From Bacillota bacterium (GTDB taxonomy: Bacteria; Bacillota; Sulfobacillia; RBS10-35; Bu92), in contig JADBKN010000004.1 of NCBI GenBank assembly GCA_014896375.1, positions 21,816-85,815 on the forward strand: a DNA stretch of 64,000 nucleotides, read 5' to 3'. The position numbers and the translations under genes are program-made. This document shows, piece by piece, positions 7,750 through 15,114 of this stretch. The notes below the pieces were generated by a model. It was not told where the DNA came from and did not search any database. It was given only the letters and a program-made list of their open reading frames with translations. Within the stretch, counting starts at the first letter, position 1, and each line of letters begins with the position of its first letter.

Positions 7750-9141
7750 TCACGCCTCCCAAGCGAGTTCGTCATGGTGCACCGGAACGTCGACGATGAC
7801 GGTCGTGCCCTTCCCCGGGGCGGTCTCCACGCGCAGTTCGCCCTGCAGGGCGAGCGCGCGCCGGCGCATGTTGGCGAGCCCCTGGTGCCGGCCGCTTCCG
7901 TCCTCCCGCGGTGCCGCGTCCGGGGAGAAGCCGCGGCCGTTGTCGCGCACCTCGATGCGCACGCGCTCTCCCTCTCGATTCAGACGGACCTCGAGCCGCG
8001 TCGCGTCCGCGTGGCGGACGGCGTTCGTCAGCGCCTCGTGCACAATGTGCCAGAGCTCCCACTGTTCGCGGCGGGACATGTCGCCGAATTCGCCTTCGAC
8101 GTGCATGACCTTCTCGACGTCCGGCCCCGTGCCGGCCGACTCCAACAGGCGCCTCAGGAGCGCGGGGAACGCCTTGTCCGCGAGGCGGTGGGACCGCAGG
8201 TCGAGAATGTAGTGGCGGATGTCGGCGACGATCGCGCCCAGCCGGTCGATGGCCTCGTCGAGCTGGGCCTTGACCTCGTCCGGCCGGTCGTCGATGAGGT
8301 CCGCGGCGTTCTCCAGGGCAAGCTCCACTGCGTAGATGGACTGGATCACCCCGTCGTGCAGGTCCATCGCGATCCGCTCGCGCTCTTCCACGACCGACAA
8401 TCGTTGCACCTCTTCGTAGAGGTGGGCGTTGGCGATGGCGACGGCGGCCTGCGCCGCGAACCGCTCAAGCGTCTGCTGGTCTTGCGGCGTGAACGGTTCG
8501 CCGTTCAGCTTCTCGGAAAGGTAGAGGTTGCCCAGGATTCGGTCCTTGAAGATCACCGGCACGGCGAGCAGCGTGCGCATGACGGGATGGTGGGGCGGGA
8601 AGCCCACTGAGCGCGGATGGCGCGAAATGTCGTCGATCCGCAACGGCGTGCGCGTCTCCGTCACCAGCGCCAGAATCCCGTGCCCCTTCGGCGGGGGACC
8701 CAGCTTGGCCAGCGTGTCCTCGTCGATGCCGGACGTGTAGAACTGGTCGATCATGCCGTCCGGTCCGAGGACGGCGAGCGCCCCGTACTTGCTCCCGATG
8801 ACCTGGCAGCTGAGCTCGACGACCTTTTGCAGGACGGCCTTTGACGTTCGTTCGCTCGTGATCTGCAGCGCCGCTTCGTGAAGCGCGGCCAGTTGCGCGC
8901 TTTGAAGGCGCTCCGCCTCATAGGCGCGTTGCAGTTCGCCCTCGATCCTTTCGACGGCCCGCCAAACGAGCGTGGAAAACAGGACGACGCCGACGATGAT
9001 GATCGCCGCGATCGTGAGGTGGACGGCTTCCCTCGAGAATCGCGGCTCAAGGAAGAAGTACTGCAGGAGCTGGAGGCCGACCAGGAACACGATCGGCAGC
9101 ACGAGCGCCCAAAGCTTCAACGACTTCAGCGTCAGCTGCAC
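7750..9141 (-). CDS. Membrane histidine kinase with GAF sensor (NarX/DevS/NreB class)
   Basis: About 463 residues from GTG 9141: two membrane helices (about 9-30 and 42-62), a short coiled linker, a GAF domain (about 85-235), a HisKA_3 dimerisation domain with the phosphorylated histidine in AMDLHDGVIQ, and a HATPase domain (HEALTNAVRHA, DNGRGF, GLANMRRRA). This is the architecture of DevS/NreB-type sensors that phosphorylate NarL-family regulators such as the next gene. GTG 9141 has GGAGG 11 nt upstream and places the protein right before its first helix; ATG 9192 is the alternative start but lacks a ribosome binding site and would include the CCCTTAAGGG palindrome in the coding region. Confidence 0.88.
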   Translation of the reverse strand: MQLTLKSLKLWALVLPIVFLVGLQLLQYFFLEPRFSREAVHLTIAAIIIVGVVLFSTLVWRAVERIEGELQRAYEAERLQSAQLAALHEAALQITSERTSKAVLQKVVELSCQVIGSKYGALAVLGPDGMIDQFYTSGIDEDTLAKLGPPPKGHGILALVTETRTPLRIDDISRHPRSVGFPPHHPVMRTLLAVPVIFKDRILGNLYLSEKLNGEPFTPQDQQTLERFAAQAAVAIANAHLYEEVQRLSVVEERERIAMDLHDGVIQSIYAVELALENAADLIDDRPDEVKAQLDEAIDRLGAIVADIRHYILDLRSHRLADKAFPALLRRLLESAGTGPDVEKVMHVEGEFGDMSRREQWELWHIVHEALTNAVRHADATRLEVRLNREGERVRIEVRDNGRGFSPDAAPREDGSGRHQGLANMRRRALALQGELRVETAPGKGTTVIVDVPVHHDELAWEA

Positions 9142-9170
9142 GGCAAGCCACGCCTCCAACCTCAGTGTAA

Positions 9171-9180
9171 CCCTTAAGGG
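9171..9180. promoter_or_regulatory. CCCTTAAGGG palindrome upstream of the kinase gene
   Basis: A perfect 10-bp palindrome, CCCTTAAGGG, lies 30 nt upstream of the preferred kinase start in the divergent gap to the DoxX-like gene. NarL/NreC/DevR-family regulators bind short inverted repeats with GGG/CCC half sites, so an autoregulatory operator is possible. Two GAACGGACA direct copies (9183 and 9220) follow. Function is inferred from position. Confidence 0.35.
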
Positions 9181-9394
9181 ACGAACGGACATTCGTCGAT
9201 CGGACGGCTGCGACTTCCCCGAACGGACACCCGAACACGACCGATCGATACTGGCAGGCGGTTCCTCCGGCCCCATCGCTGGCGCGACGATCGACCGCGT
9301 GGAGAACGGTGCCATCGCCCGTAGGTGGCGCATGCCGCCGGATGTACGTTGAAATCGCCAGCGGCGCGGTGCCGCGGCGAAAGGAGGAGCACCC

Positions 9395-9934
9395 ATGGCA
9401 AGGCGGTACACTTGGCGGGACGGTGTGGACCTGGTTGGGGCCGCGTTGAGGGTGTGGCTCGGCGTGCAGTGGTTCCACGCGGGCATCGGCAAGGTCGGCA
9501 ACCCGGCCTGGACCGGCGACCACGCGGGCGCGGCGGTGACCGGCTTCCTGAAGGGCGCCCTCGCCAAGACGGCCGGCGAGCACCCTGACGTGCAACCGTT
9601 CTACGCGAGCTTCATCCAGCACTTCGCCCTGCCTCACGCGAAACTGATGTCGTTCCTGGTGGCGTACGGGGAAGTGCTCGTCGGCATCGGGCTGGTCCTG
9701 GGTGCGCTGACCACGTTCGCGTTGATCGCCGGCGCGCTGATGAACCTCAACTACATGCTGGCCGGCACCGTGAGCGTGAACCCCATGTGGTTCACGGTGG
9801 CCGTGATCCTGCTCTTCATCGGGACGACGGGACGGTTCGGCGTCGACGGACTGTGGCGCTACCTGCGCCGCCGCGCCACGCCGGCGACGGAGGGCGGCGA
9901 GCCCGGAACGCGCGTGGACAAAGCGGCGGCGTGA
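9395..9934 (+). CDS. DoxX/DoxD-family membrane protein
   Basis: The 179-residue protein has four hydrophobic segments and the family pattern RVWLGVQWFHAGIGKV near the N-terminus, AYGEVLVGIGLVLG, and NLNYMLAGTVSVNP in the last third. DoxX/DoxD proteins are small quinone-associated membrane subunits; DoxD is part of thiosulfate:quinone oxidoreductase, while many bacterial DoxX copies are of unknown role. ATG 9395 is well set by AAAGGAGGAG upstream. It is transcribed divergently from the two-component system and closed by a strong terminator, so it forms its own unit. A charged 25-residue C-terminal tail follows the last helix. Confidence 0.82.
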   Translation: MARRYTWRDGVDLVGAALRVWLGVQWFHAGIGKVGNPAWTGDHAGAAVTGFLKGALAKTAGEHPDVQPFYASFIQHFALPHAKLMSFLVAYGEVLVGIGLVLGALTTFALIAGALMNLNYMLAGTVSVNPMWFTVAVILLFIGTTGRFGVDGLWRYLRRRATPATEGGEPGTRVDKAAA

Positions 9935-9945
9935 CAACGATTCTG

Positions 9946-9977
9946 GGCCGGCTGCGGGGTTCCCGCAGCCGGCCTTT
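9946..9977 (+). terminator. Rho-independent terminator after the DoxX-like gene
   Basis: A perfect 13-bp stem (GGCCGGCTGCGGG with CCCGCAGCCGGCC, loop GTT) begins 12 nt after the DoxX-like stop and is followed by TTT. It also sits just before the truncated copper-oxidase fragment. Confidence 0.75.
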
Positions 9978-10018
9978 GCGACCGGTGCGTTTCTGAGTTC
10001 GATCCGGCGCCGGAAGGG

Positions 10019-10501
10019 GTGCCGGTACGCGATTTGATGCATATCGCCATGGGCATGTACGGCATGTTGATCGTGGACCCGAAGGACGGTCGGACGGACG
10101 CCCGGGAGTTCTCCCTTGTGCAGAGCGAAATTTATAGGAATATGGACATGCAGGCCATGACGGCCGGGCGGGCGGCCGCGGTGGTCTTCAACGGCCGGGC
10201 GGACCAGTACAAGGAGAACCCCCTCACGGTCAGGGTGGGGGAGCCGGTGCGGCTCTACGTGGTCAACGCCGGGCCGGATCATTTCTCCGCGTTCCATGTC
10301 GTCGGCACGATCTTTGACCGGGTCGAGCCGGACGGCAACCCGAAGAACGCGCAGTATGGCGTCAGCACGTACACGCTCGCGCCCGGCGGCGGGGCGGTGT
10401 TCGAGACTCACTTTGACGAGCCGGGCAAATACCCGTTCGTGACGCACTCGTTCGGCGATGCCACGCTCGGAGCGGTCGGTGTGATCGAAGTCACACCATA
10501 A
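10019..10501 (+). pseudogene. 5'-truncated multicopper oxidase / NirK-like fragment
   Basis: The 160-residue open frame begins inside the first cupredoxin domain (MHIAMGMYGMLIVDP) and contains an intact second cupredoxin domain (EFSLVQSEIY, VNAGPDHFSAFHVVG, PGKYPFVTHSFGDATLGAVGVIEV). Enzymes of this family (two-domain copper oxidases, copper nitrite reductase) are over 300 residues. The type-1 His and Met equivalents in MHIAMGM remain, but the copper-ligand cysteine that normally precedes them and the whole first half are missing. The frame stays open for a few codons upstream but runs into the terminator of the previous gene, and no ribosome binding site precedes GTG 10019. It is best read as a remnant. 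Confidence 0.65.
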
Positions 10502-10520
10502 CACGGTCCGACGGCCAGTG

Positions 10521-10550
10521 CGGGGCGGCCGGCCCGGGCCGGCCGCCCCG
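10521..10550. terminator. 30-bp perfect palindrome after the copper-oxidase fragment
   Basis: Positions 10521-10550 form a perfect GC-only inverted repeat (half site CGGGGCGGCCGGCCC) 20 nt after the fragment's stop. It can fold as a 13- to 15-bp hairpin and probably ends transcription; no T tract follows. Confidence 0.5.
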
Positions 10551-10580
10551 GAAGCTCGGAACGCAGGGAAGGGGCGGGGG

Positions 10581-11876
10581 ATGAAGCCGCTCACGTTTGG
10601 CGCGCGGGCGCGTTCGGATGTCGTGTTCGCGTACGCCGGCGCGGCGCTGGCCGCGCTGCTTGTTTTGCTCGGCTGGATGGCGGCCCGCCCGGATCTGGCG
10701 TTACGCCCGGCGGAGTCCGGCCTGGCCGCCTTCGGCCTTCTGCACCTCGACGTGCTCGGCTGGATCACGATGACGATGTTCGGCACCAGTTTCAATCTCG
10801 TGCCCGTCATTCTGCATCCGGCGCGATTGCCGGCCGGTGCGGGACGGCGGCTCCTGATTCCTTACGCCGTGGGCGTCGGCCTTTTCGTCCTCGGTTTTGC
10901 CCGCGCGGAGGCGCCGTTCCTGGCGGCGGGCGGCACGCTGGTGGCGAGCGTCCTCCTGGCGCACGCGGCGTTGTGGATCCGGGCGGTCGGGCCGATCCTG
11001 AAGTCGGATGCGGGGCGCCTGCCGACGGCTTGGGCGTTCGCGCTCGCGCCCGTGTTCCTGGCGGAGACGGCGATTCTGGGCCTCGTCATGGCCCTCGCGC
11101 TGGCGGGACTCCTGCCGGGGCGGTTCGTGGCGATGGCACCGATTCACATGGCGGCGGCGATCGGCGGGTGGCTGGGCATGGTCGTCGTGGGCGCCGCCTA
11201 CCGGCTGATTCCGCTCTTCTTCGCGACAGAGCGTGGTCACGAGGACGACCGCTTCGGCCGCCCGGCCGTCGCCGCGCTCGCCGTCGCCGTCGTGGCGACC
11301 CAGTTGGCCCACGTAGGCGCCTCGTGGGCGACTGGATTGGCCTGGGCGGCCGCGCTGGCGGGCGTGGCGGCGTTTGGCATGGACATCGTCCGCATGGTGC
11401 GGCATCGCGCCCACAGAAAGCGCGAGCCGGTCACCGTGCTCACCGTCGCGGCGCTGGCTCACGGCCTTGCGGCCGTCCTCACGGTGATCGCGGGCGAGAT
11501 GGGCGCCGCACCCCCCGGGTGGCCGGTCCTCGCCCTCTACCTCGGCCTCTTCGCCGCGCCGACGCTGCTCATCGTCGGCCAGTTGTCGAGGATCCTCGTG
11601 TTCCTGACGACGCTCGACCTGGCCGAATGGGCGCGGGACCACAACGAGCCCAGGCGGACGTGGAACGTCTCGCGCCCGCGTCTCAGCTACGCGGGGTACA
11701 TCCTTCTGCAGGCAGGCATCCTCGGCCTGGCGACCGCCATGGTCGCCGGGCGGCCCCTTCAGGACGCGCTCGCCCGGCCGGCTGCGCTCCTGCAACTGGC
11801 GGGCGGGATCGGAAGCGTCGCCGCCCTCTGGCCCACGTTCGCCACAAGGCGGCACATGCGGGAACGGGAGGCGTGA
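10581..11876 (+). CDS. Polytopic membrane protein, haem-copper oxidase subunit I / NnrS-like
   Basis: The 431-residue product has about 12 hydrophobic segments. Histidines sit at helix starts in two similar blocks, LLHLDVLGWITMTMFGTSFNLVP and, later, APIHMAAAIGGWLGMVVVGAAYRLIP, a spacing reminiscent of the H-x-x-x-G...P helices of haem-copper oxidase subunit I and of NnrS-type proteins linked to nitric oxide metabolism. The full set of oxidase haem and copper ligands is not apparent, so it is not called a terminal oxidase. ATG 10581 follows GGGAAGGGGCGGGGG. Its neighbourhood (copper-oxidase fragment, DoxX, DevRS-like sensor) hints at respiration or nitrogen-oxide handling; this is inference. 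Confidence 0.5.
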   Translation: MKPLTFGARARSDVVFAYAGAALAALLVLLGWMAARPDLALRPAESGLAAFGLLHLDVLGWITMTMFGTSFNLVPVILHPARLPAGAGRRLLIPYAVGVGLFVLGFARAEAPFLAAGGTLVASVLLAHAALWIRAVGPILKSDAGRLPTAWAFALAPVFLAETAILGLVMALALAGLLPGRFVAMAPIHMAAAIGGWLGMVVVGAAYRLIPLFFATERGHEDDRFGRPAVAALAVAVVATQLAHVGASWATGLAWAAALAGVAAFGMDIVRMVRHRAHRKREPVTVLTVAALAHGLAAVLTVIAGEMGAAPPGWPVLALYLGLFAAPTLLIVGQLSRILVFLTTLDLAEWARDHNEPRRTWNVSRPRLSYAGYILLQAGILGLATAMVAGRPLQDALARPAALLQLAGGIGSVAALWPTFATRRHMREREA

Positions 11877-11883
11877 CCCGCGT

Positions 11884-12534
11884 TCACCGCAGCGGCAGAA
11901 TCACCAGCATTATCAGGTCCCAGATGGCGTGGCTGACGATCACCGGCAGGAGCCGCCGCATGCGGAGGTAGAGGTAGGACCAGAAGGCGCCGCCGGCCAA
12001 CGCCGCCGCGACCAGCGCGGGGTTCCCTGAAGCGCAGTGAACGAGCGCGTACGGTACCACGCTGGCCGCCCAGGCGGCGCCTGGGCTCCACCGCCGGAGA
12101 CCGGTCTCCAGCACGTACCCCTGCCAGAAGACGGATTCCGCCGGCCCGGCCACGAAGAGCAGGAGCCCGGCCATGAGCCATTTCGGGAGGCGGGTCATCC
12201 GGTACACCGTCGTGACGCCGCCGGCAAACCCGGGCAGACGTGACAGAAGCGCGTGTCCGGCCGCGAAGAACGCGTAGAGCAGGATCGCCGTCGCCACACC
12301 GATCAGCGCGTCCCGGGCGGCGTCCGCCACCGTGCCGTGCGGCCGGTGCTGCGACGTGGACGCAGACCGCGGGAGCCGGGTGCGACGGTAGGCGCCGAGG
12401 GCCCCAAGCACCGCCATGGCGGGCAGCATCAGCCACCAGAAGGGAAGCGGATGCCAGGCGAACACGACGATCCATAGGGCCGCGGCCAGGGCGACGTCGA
12501 AGGCGAGCGTGGCTCCGGGCAGAGAGTTCACCAT
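11884..12534 (-). CDS. CPBP (Abi/CAAX protease-like) family membrane protein, degenerate motif 1
   Basis: The 216-residue protein has six to seven hydrophobic segments and the three CPBP motif regions: AGPAESVFWQGYV, ALVHCASGNP and VIVSHAIWDLIM. In active CPBP intramembrane peptidases motif 1 is EExxxR; here it reads E-S-V-F-W-Q, so the second glutamate and the arginine are lost, while the motif 2 and 3 histidines remain. It may be a non-proteolytic or altered family member. Its start overlaps the end of the UbiA-like gene by 7 nt, indicating translational coupling in the PPOX-UbiA-CPBP operon. The gene ends 7 nt from the convergent stop of the upstream membrane protein. Confidence 0.7.
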   Translation of the reverse strand: MVNSLPGATLAFDVALAAALWIVVFAWHPLPFWWLMLPAMAVLGALGAYRRTRLPRSASTSQHRPHGTVADAARDALIGVATAILLYAFFAAGHALLSRLPGFAGGVTTVYRMTRLPKWLMAGLLLFVAGPAESVFWQGYVLETGLRRWSPGAAWAASVVPYALVHCASGNPALVAAALAGGAFWSYLYLRMRRLLPVIVSHAIWDLIMLVILPLR

Positions 12535-13448
12535 GCGAGCACCAGGCCGCCCGCCAGGGCTAGGCCCATCCAGAGGTGCAGGCGGGCCGAGGAGACCTCG
12601 GGGAACATCGTCCGGGGCGACGCCAGCGTGTCGACCATGTCCCTATGCGCGCGGCGCGCGGCGCCCAGCGTGAGGAGGGCCAGGAGCGCCGAGCGGGGCA
12701 GCCAGTGCACGATGACAGCGAACAGGACCCACGCGTAGGCGCCGAAGACGAGCGCCCGCCAAACCTGAAGACCTGCCGGCGCGCTTAGACGTGCCGCCAG
12801 CGTGCGGGCGCCCGAACGGCGGTCGGATTCCCGGTCACGCACGTCATTGGCGTGCAGCGCCGCCGCCATCAGAAGACCCAAGGGAACCGACGCCGCCATG
12901 ACGGCGGGGGACACGTGTGCGGTCGCGATGCGGGCGGCGGCCCAGGCGGGGAGCGGGCCCAGCAGGATGGCGATCAACGGCACGCCGAGCGCCCGGTACT
13001 TGTAATTCAACGGCGGGGCGGTGTAGAAGTACGCCCCCAGGGCGCCCGCGGCCGCGAAGGGCAAGACCCACAGACCCGCCACGGCTGAGAGAACGAGACC
13101 GATGGCGCATCCGCCGCCGAGTAGTCCGAGGCCGACGGCCAGGGCCTGTCCGGAGGACAAGCGCCCTGTGAGGATGACCTTCGACGGGCACGGTGTCTCC
13201 GGCGTGTCCACGCCGTTCCGCACGTCGTAGACCTCGTTGATGACGTTGCAGGCGGCTTGGGCCGCCACGAGGCCGAGCCACACAAGCAGCAACCGCCAGG
13301 CGGACGAGGCGTGGGCGGGGAGCGTGGCGGCGGCCGTCACCAGCACCGGCATGGTGGCGCCGCTCAAGGAGAAGGGCCGGATCAACTCGACGATGTCCCG
13401 CGCCCTGGCGCGCAACGGGGGTGCCGTGGGAAACGCGCTAGTCGGCAT
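12528..13448 (-). CDS. UbiA-superfamily prenyltransferase (MenA-like)
   Basis: The 306-residue integral membrane protein carries both Asp-rich prenyl-diphosphate sites of UbiA enzymes: NVINEVYDVRNGVD at about 64-77 and NDVRDRESDRRSG at about 205-217, within eight to nine helices. These enzymes transfer polyprenyl chains to aromatic acceptors; the NEVYD-x3-G-x-D form is closest to 1,4-dihydroxy-2-naphthoate octaprenyltransferase (MenA, menaquinone synthesis), but the acceptor is not determined. Its start overlaps the 3' end of the PPOX-like gene by 11 nt, and its own end overlaps the CPBP-like start, so the three genes form one coupled unit. No other men genes are in the window. Confidence 0.82.
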   Translation of the reverse strand: MPTSAFPTAPPLRARARDIVELIRPFSLSGATMPVLVTAAATLPAHASSAWRLLLVWLGLVAAQAACNVINEVYDVRNGVDTPETPCPSKVILTGRLSSGQALAVGLGLLGGGCAIGLVLSAVAGLWVLPFAAAGALGAYFYTAPPLNYKYRALGVPLIAILLGPLPAWAAARIATAHVSPAVMAASVPLGLLMAAALHANDVRDRESDRRSGARTLAARLSAPAGLQVWRALVFGAYAWVLFAVIVHWLPRSALLALLTLGAARRAHRDMVDTLASPRTMFPEVSSARLHLWMGLALAGGLVLAW

Positions 13449-13905
13449 CGCCCGGCACTCCCGGCGTCAACGGCACGCGGGTCCGGCGCCCGATGCCCTT
13501 TCCGTGGTCGGTGACGAAGAGTTCGGTGACTCGCAGCCGCACGGCCACCAGATCGGGAATGCGCTCGACGAACCGTTGCAGGGTGGGCGCCTTATCGAGC
13601 AGCCTCCGGCGAATGTCGTCCGCTTCCCGAAGGAGTCCCAGTTCCTGGCCTTGAGCCTTGCCCTGAATAAACCGGTCCGGCTGGGGGCCGTTGATGGCGA
13701 AGGCGGCTTCCGGCTCCGCGCGCAGGTTCGCGAGGGTCAAGGCCTCCGGCTTGAGGTTGATCAGCAGGTCGAGACCGTCATCCGTCCACCGTTCCGCATA
13801 CCAGACGGTTGCGATCCAGAGCCCCGCGGGTCCGTGGGTGGCGACCGTGACGTAGTTGTGCGTGGCCAGAACCTCGGCGGCGACTCGTCGCACGTCGTGC
13901 TCCAC
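13438..13905 (-). CDS. Pyridoxamine 5'-phosphate oxidase-like (split-barrel flavin/F420/haem binding) protein
   Basis: This 155-residue protein shows the FMN-binding split barrel pattern: NYVTVATHGPAGLWIATVWYAE, then LDLLINLKPEALTLANLRAEPEAAFAING, and RVTELFVTDHG near the end. Such proteins bind FMN, F420 or haem and act as small oxidoreductases; specificity is not readable here. GTG 13905 is preferred since TAAGGAGG ends 8 nt before it, although the frame extends to an ATG at 13932 that contains the ribosome binding site. It is the first gene of the operon with the UbiA-like and CPBP-like proteins. Confidence 0.75.
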   Translation of the reverse strand: MEHDVRRVAAEVLATHNYVTVATHGPAGLWIATVWYAERWTDDGLDLLINLKPEALTLANLRAEPEAAFAINGPQPDRFIQGKAQGQELGLLREADDIRRRLLDKAPTLQRFVERIPDLVAVRLRVTELFVTDHGKGIGRRTRVPLTPGVPGDAD

Positions 13906-14107
13906 GAGAATGCCCTCCTTAGGTGACGGCATCGTTCATGACGGCGGCCGCAAAAGCGCGCGTTCCCCCTTCCTGCAGTACCGTTTGCCGCCATGGGTGC
14001 ATAGGACCGTTCGACCTGCATTTGACGGCCGTTCGGCCCGGCCGATCGGCCCTTGTCGGCGAACGTCCGGACGTCAAAATGGACAGAGGTCAGGAGGGAA
14101 GCGCGCG

Positions 14108-14602
14108 ATGGCGCTTGCGATCCTGTACGTCCACCTCGTCGCCGCGATGTTCTGGGTCGGGGAGATGCTCGTCCTGGCACTGATCGTGACCCCCGTGGCC
14201 GCGCGGCTGGGTGACCCCGCCAAGCGGGCGGCGCTCTACCAGATGATCGGGCGGCAGTCCCGTCCCTGGATGCTGGGCGCGCTGGGCCTTCTCATCCTCA
14301 CCGGTGCCGGCAACCTATGGGCCATGGGCATCGGTTGGGCGCAGCTCACCTCGACCGCCTTCTACGTCACGCCGTTCGGCCGTGTCCTCGCGTGGAAGCT
14401 GGCGTTTGTCGCGTTGATCGTGGCCGTCACGCTTGTACACGACGTGGCCATGCGCCGCCTCGGCTCACGCGCGGACGCAGCCGCCCTGACGCCGGAGGAC
14501 CGCCTGCGCTACCGGACACTGGGGAGCTGGGTAGGCCGCCTCAACCTGCTCCTCGGCCTGATCGTCGTCTATCTGGGATTACGTCTTGTCTTCGGCGGGT
14601 AG
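14108..14602 (+). CDS. CopD/DUF4149-like four-helix membrane protein
   Basis: The 164-residue protein has four membrane helices with the pattern LYVHLVAAMFWVGEMLVLALIVTP at the N-terminus, RPWMLGALGLLILTGAGNLW, and a last helix LLLGLIVVYLGLRL. The N-terminal H-x-x-A-x-x-FW-G-E motif and length match the CopD/DUF4149 group of small copper-resistance-like or haem-binding membrane proteins. ATG 14108 is fixed by GGAGGG 8 nt upstream. It is the last gene before the dif-like site; a copper link to the nearby copper-oxidase fragment is possible but not shown. Confidence 0.7.
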   Translation: MALAILYVHLVAAMFWVGEMLVLALIVTPVAARLGDPAKRAALYQMIGRQSRPWMLGALGLLILTGAGNLWAMGIGWAQLTSTAFYVTPFGRVLAWKLAFVALIVAVTLVHDVAMRRLGSRADAAALTPEDRLRYRTLGSWVGRLNLLLGLIVVYLGLRLVFGG

Positions 14603-14641
14603 TGGGTGGGGTGCGAGGGGTTGCCGAATCGCACGTCTACT

Positions 14642-14669
14642 AGTTGACATAATATATCTTATCGGCAGT
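14642..14669 (-). other. dif: Candidate chromosomal dif site (XerC/XerD recombination site)
   Basis: Read on the minus strand, the 28 bp divide into an 11-bp XerC-type arm ACTGCCGATAA, a 6-bp centre GATATA, and an 11-bp XerD-type arm TTATGTCAACT. The Bacillus subtilis dif arms as I recall them are ACTTCCTAGAA, TATATA and TTATGTAAACT, so length, arm layout and most positions agree. The site lies in a 91-nt intergenic gap and is strikingly AT-rich against its surroundings. Gene direction switches around it (mainly rightward to the left, mainly leftward from 15 to 28 kb, lexA being an exception), as expected where the two replication forks meet. Confidence 0.82.
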
Positions 14670-14693
14670 AGAGGCATGTTCACGGAGAGGCGC

Positions 14694-15053
14694 TCACCGC
14701 CCGTCCGCACCAGGGACTCGGAGACGCTGCCCGGGACGGATGACGGCGCTGTCGAGGTCGTTCACCCGGCGCACGGCCGCGATCCACACGCGCGGATCCT
14801 CGTCCGGCGCGAGGCGCTCGGCCAGACTCCAGAGCGTGTCGCCGCTCTGGACGATGAGGACGCCCGCCTGCACGTGAGGCGCCCGCGCGGCGGACGGGTT
14901 CCTGGCGGCGCCGGCCGCGACCGTCACACGGCCGGCCGCCGGTTGCGGGTCGGCGTGCAGGACGGCGGGCAGCGCCATCCAGAGAAGGAGGAACGCGAGA
15001 AGCCCCCACAAGCGCCGCGGACGCCTGCGCAGACGATGCCGGACCCGAACCAT
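14694..15053 (-). CDS. yneA: YneA-like SOS cell-division inhibitor with LysM domain
   Basis: The 119-residue product has a basic N-terminus, one hydrophobic helix (about residues 17-34) and a C-terminal LysM domain (VQSGDTLWSLAERLAP... RPGQRLRVP). This is the architecture of Bacillus YneA, a secreted or membrane-anchored protein that delays septation during the SOS response. It lies in the yneA-lexA neighbourhood typical of Firmicutes, with a small glutaredoxin-like gene inserted between them here. ATG 15053 is preferred over an ATG at 15101 because the promoter -10 (15086-15091) and an SOS box fall between the two. Two LexA boxes directly upstream predict DNA-damage induction. Confidence 0.82.
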   Translation of the reverse strand: MVRVRHRLRRRPRRLWGLLAFLLLWMALPAVLHADPQPAAGRVTVAAGAARNPSAARAPHVQAGVLIVQSGDTLWSLAERLAPDEDPRVWIAAVRRVNDLDSAVIRPGQRLRVPGADGR

Positions 15054-15064
15054 GGCCGCACCCC

Positions 15065-15078
15065 CGAATACGTGTTCG
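15065..15078. promoter_or_regulatory. SOS (LexA) box 1 of yneA
   Basis: CGAATACGTGTTCG matches the Gram-positive LexA consensus CGAAC-N4-GTTCG with one mismatch in the left arm. It lies just downstream of the yneA -10 element, around the transcription start, where LexA binding would block initiation. Confidence 0.8.
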
Positions 15079-15085
15079 TATTCGA

Positions 15086-15114
15086 AGATTACGGCGAACA
15101 CGCGTTCGTGTCAA
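15086..15114 (-). promoter_or_regulatory. yneA sigma-A promoter with embedded LexA box
   Basis: On the minus strand TTGACA (15109-15114) and TAATCT (15086-15091) are separated by exactly 17 nt, and an SOS box fills the spacer. The -35 hexamer overlaps the stop codon of the glutaredoxin-like gene. This is a strong vegetative promoter under direct LexA control. Confidence 0.85.
15095..15108. promoter_or_regulatory. SOS (LexA) box 2 of yneA
   Basis: CGAACACGCGTTCG is a full match to the Gram-positive consensus CGAAC-RNRY-GTTCG. It occupies the spacer between the yneA -35 and -10 elements, 30 bp from box 1, about three helical turns. Confidence 0.88.

Noticed and set aside
9985..10015. GAGTTCGATCC resembling a tRNA T-arm
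   Set aside because: No cloverleaf can be built around it; it is in the coding frame of the copper-oxidase fragment.
14680..15114. Alternative minus-strand frame overlapping yneA
   Set aside because: The LysM frame at 14694-15053 has a clear domain and promoter; the other frame has neither.
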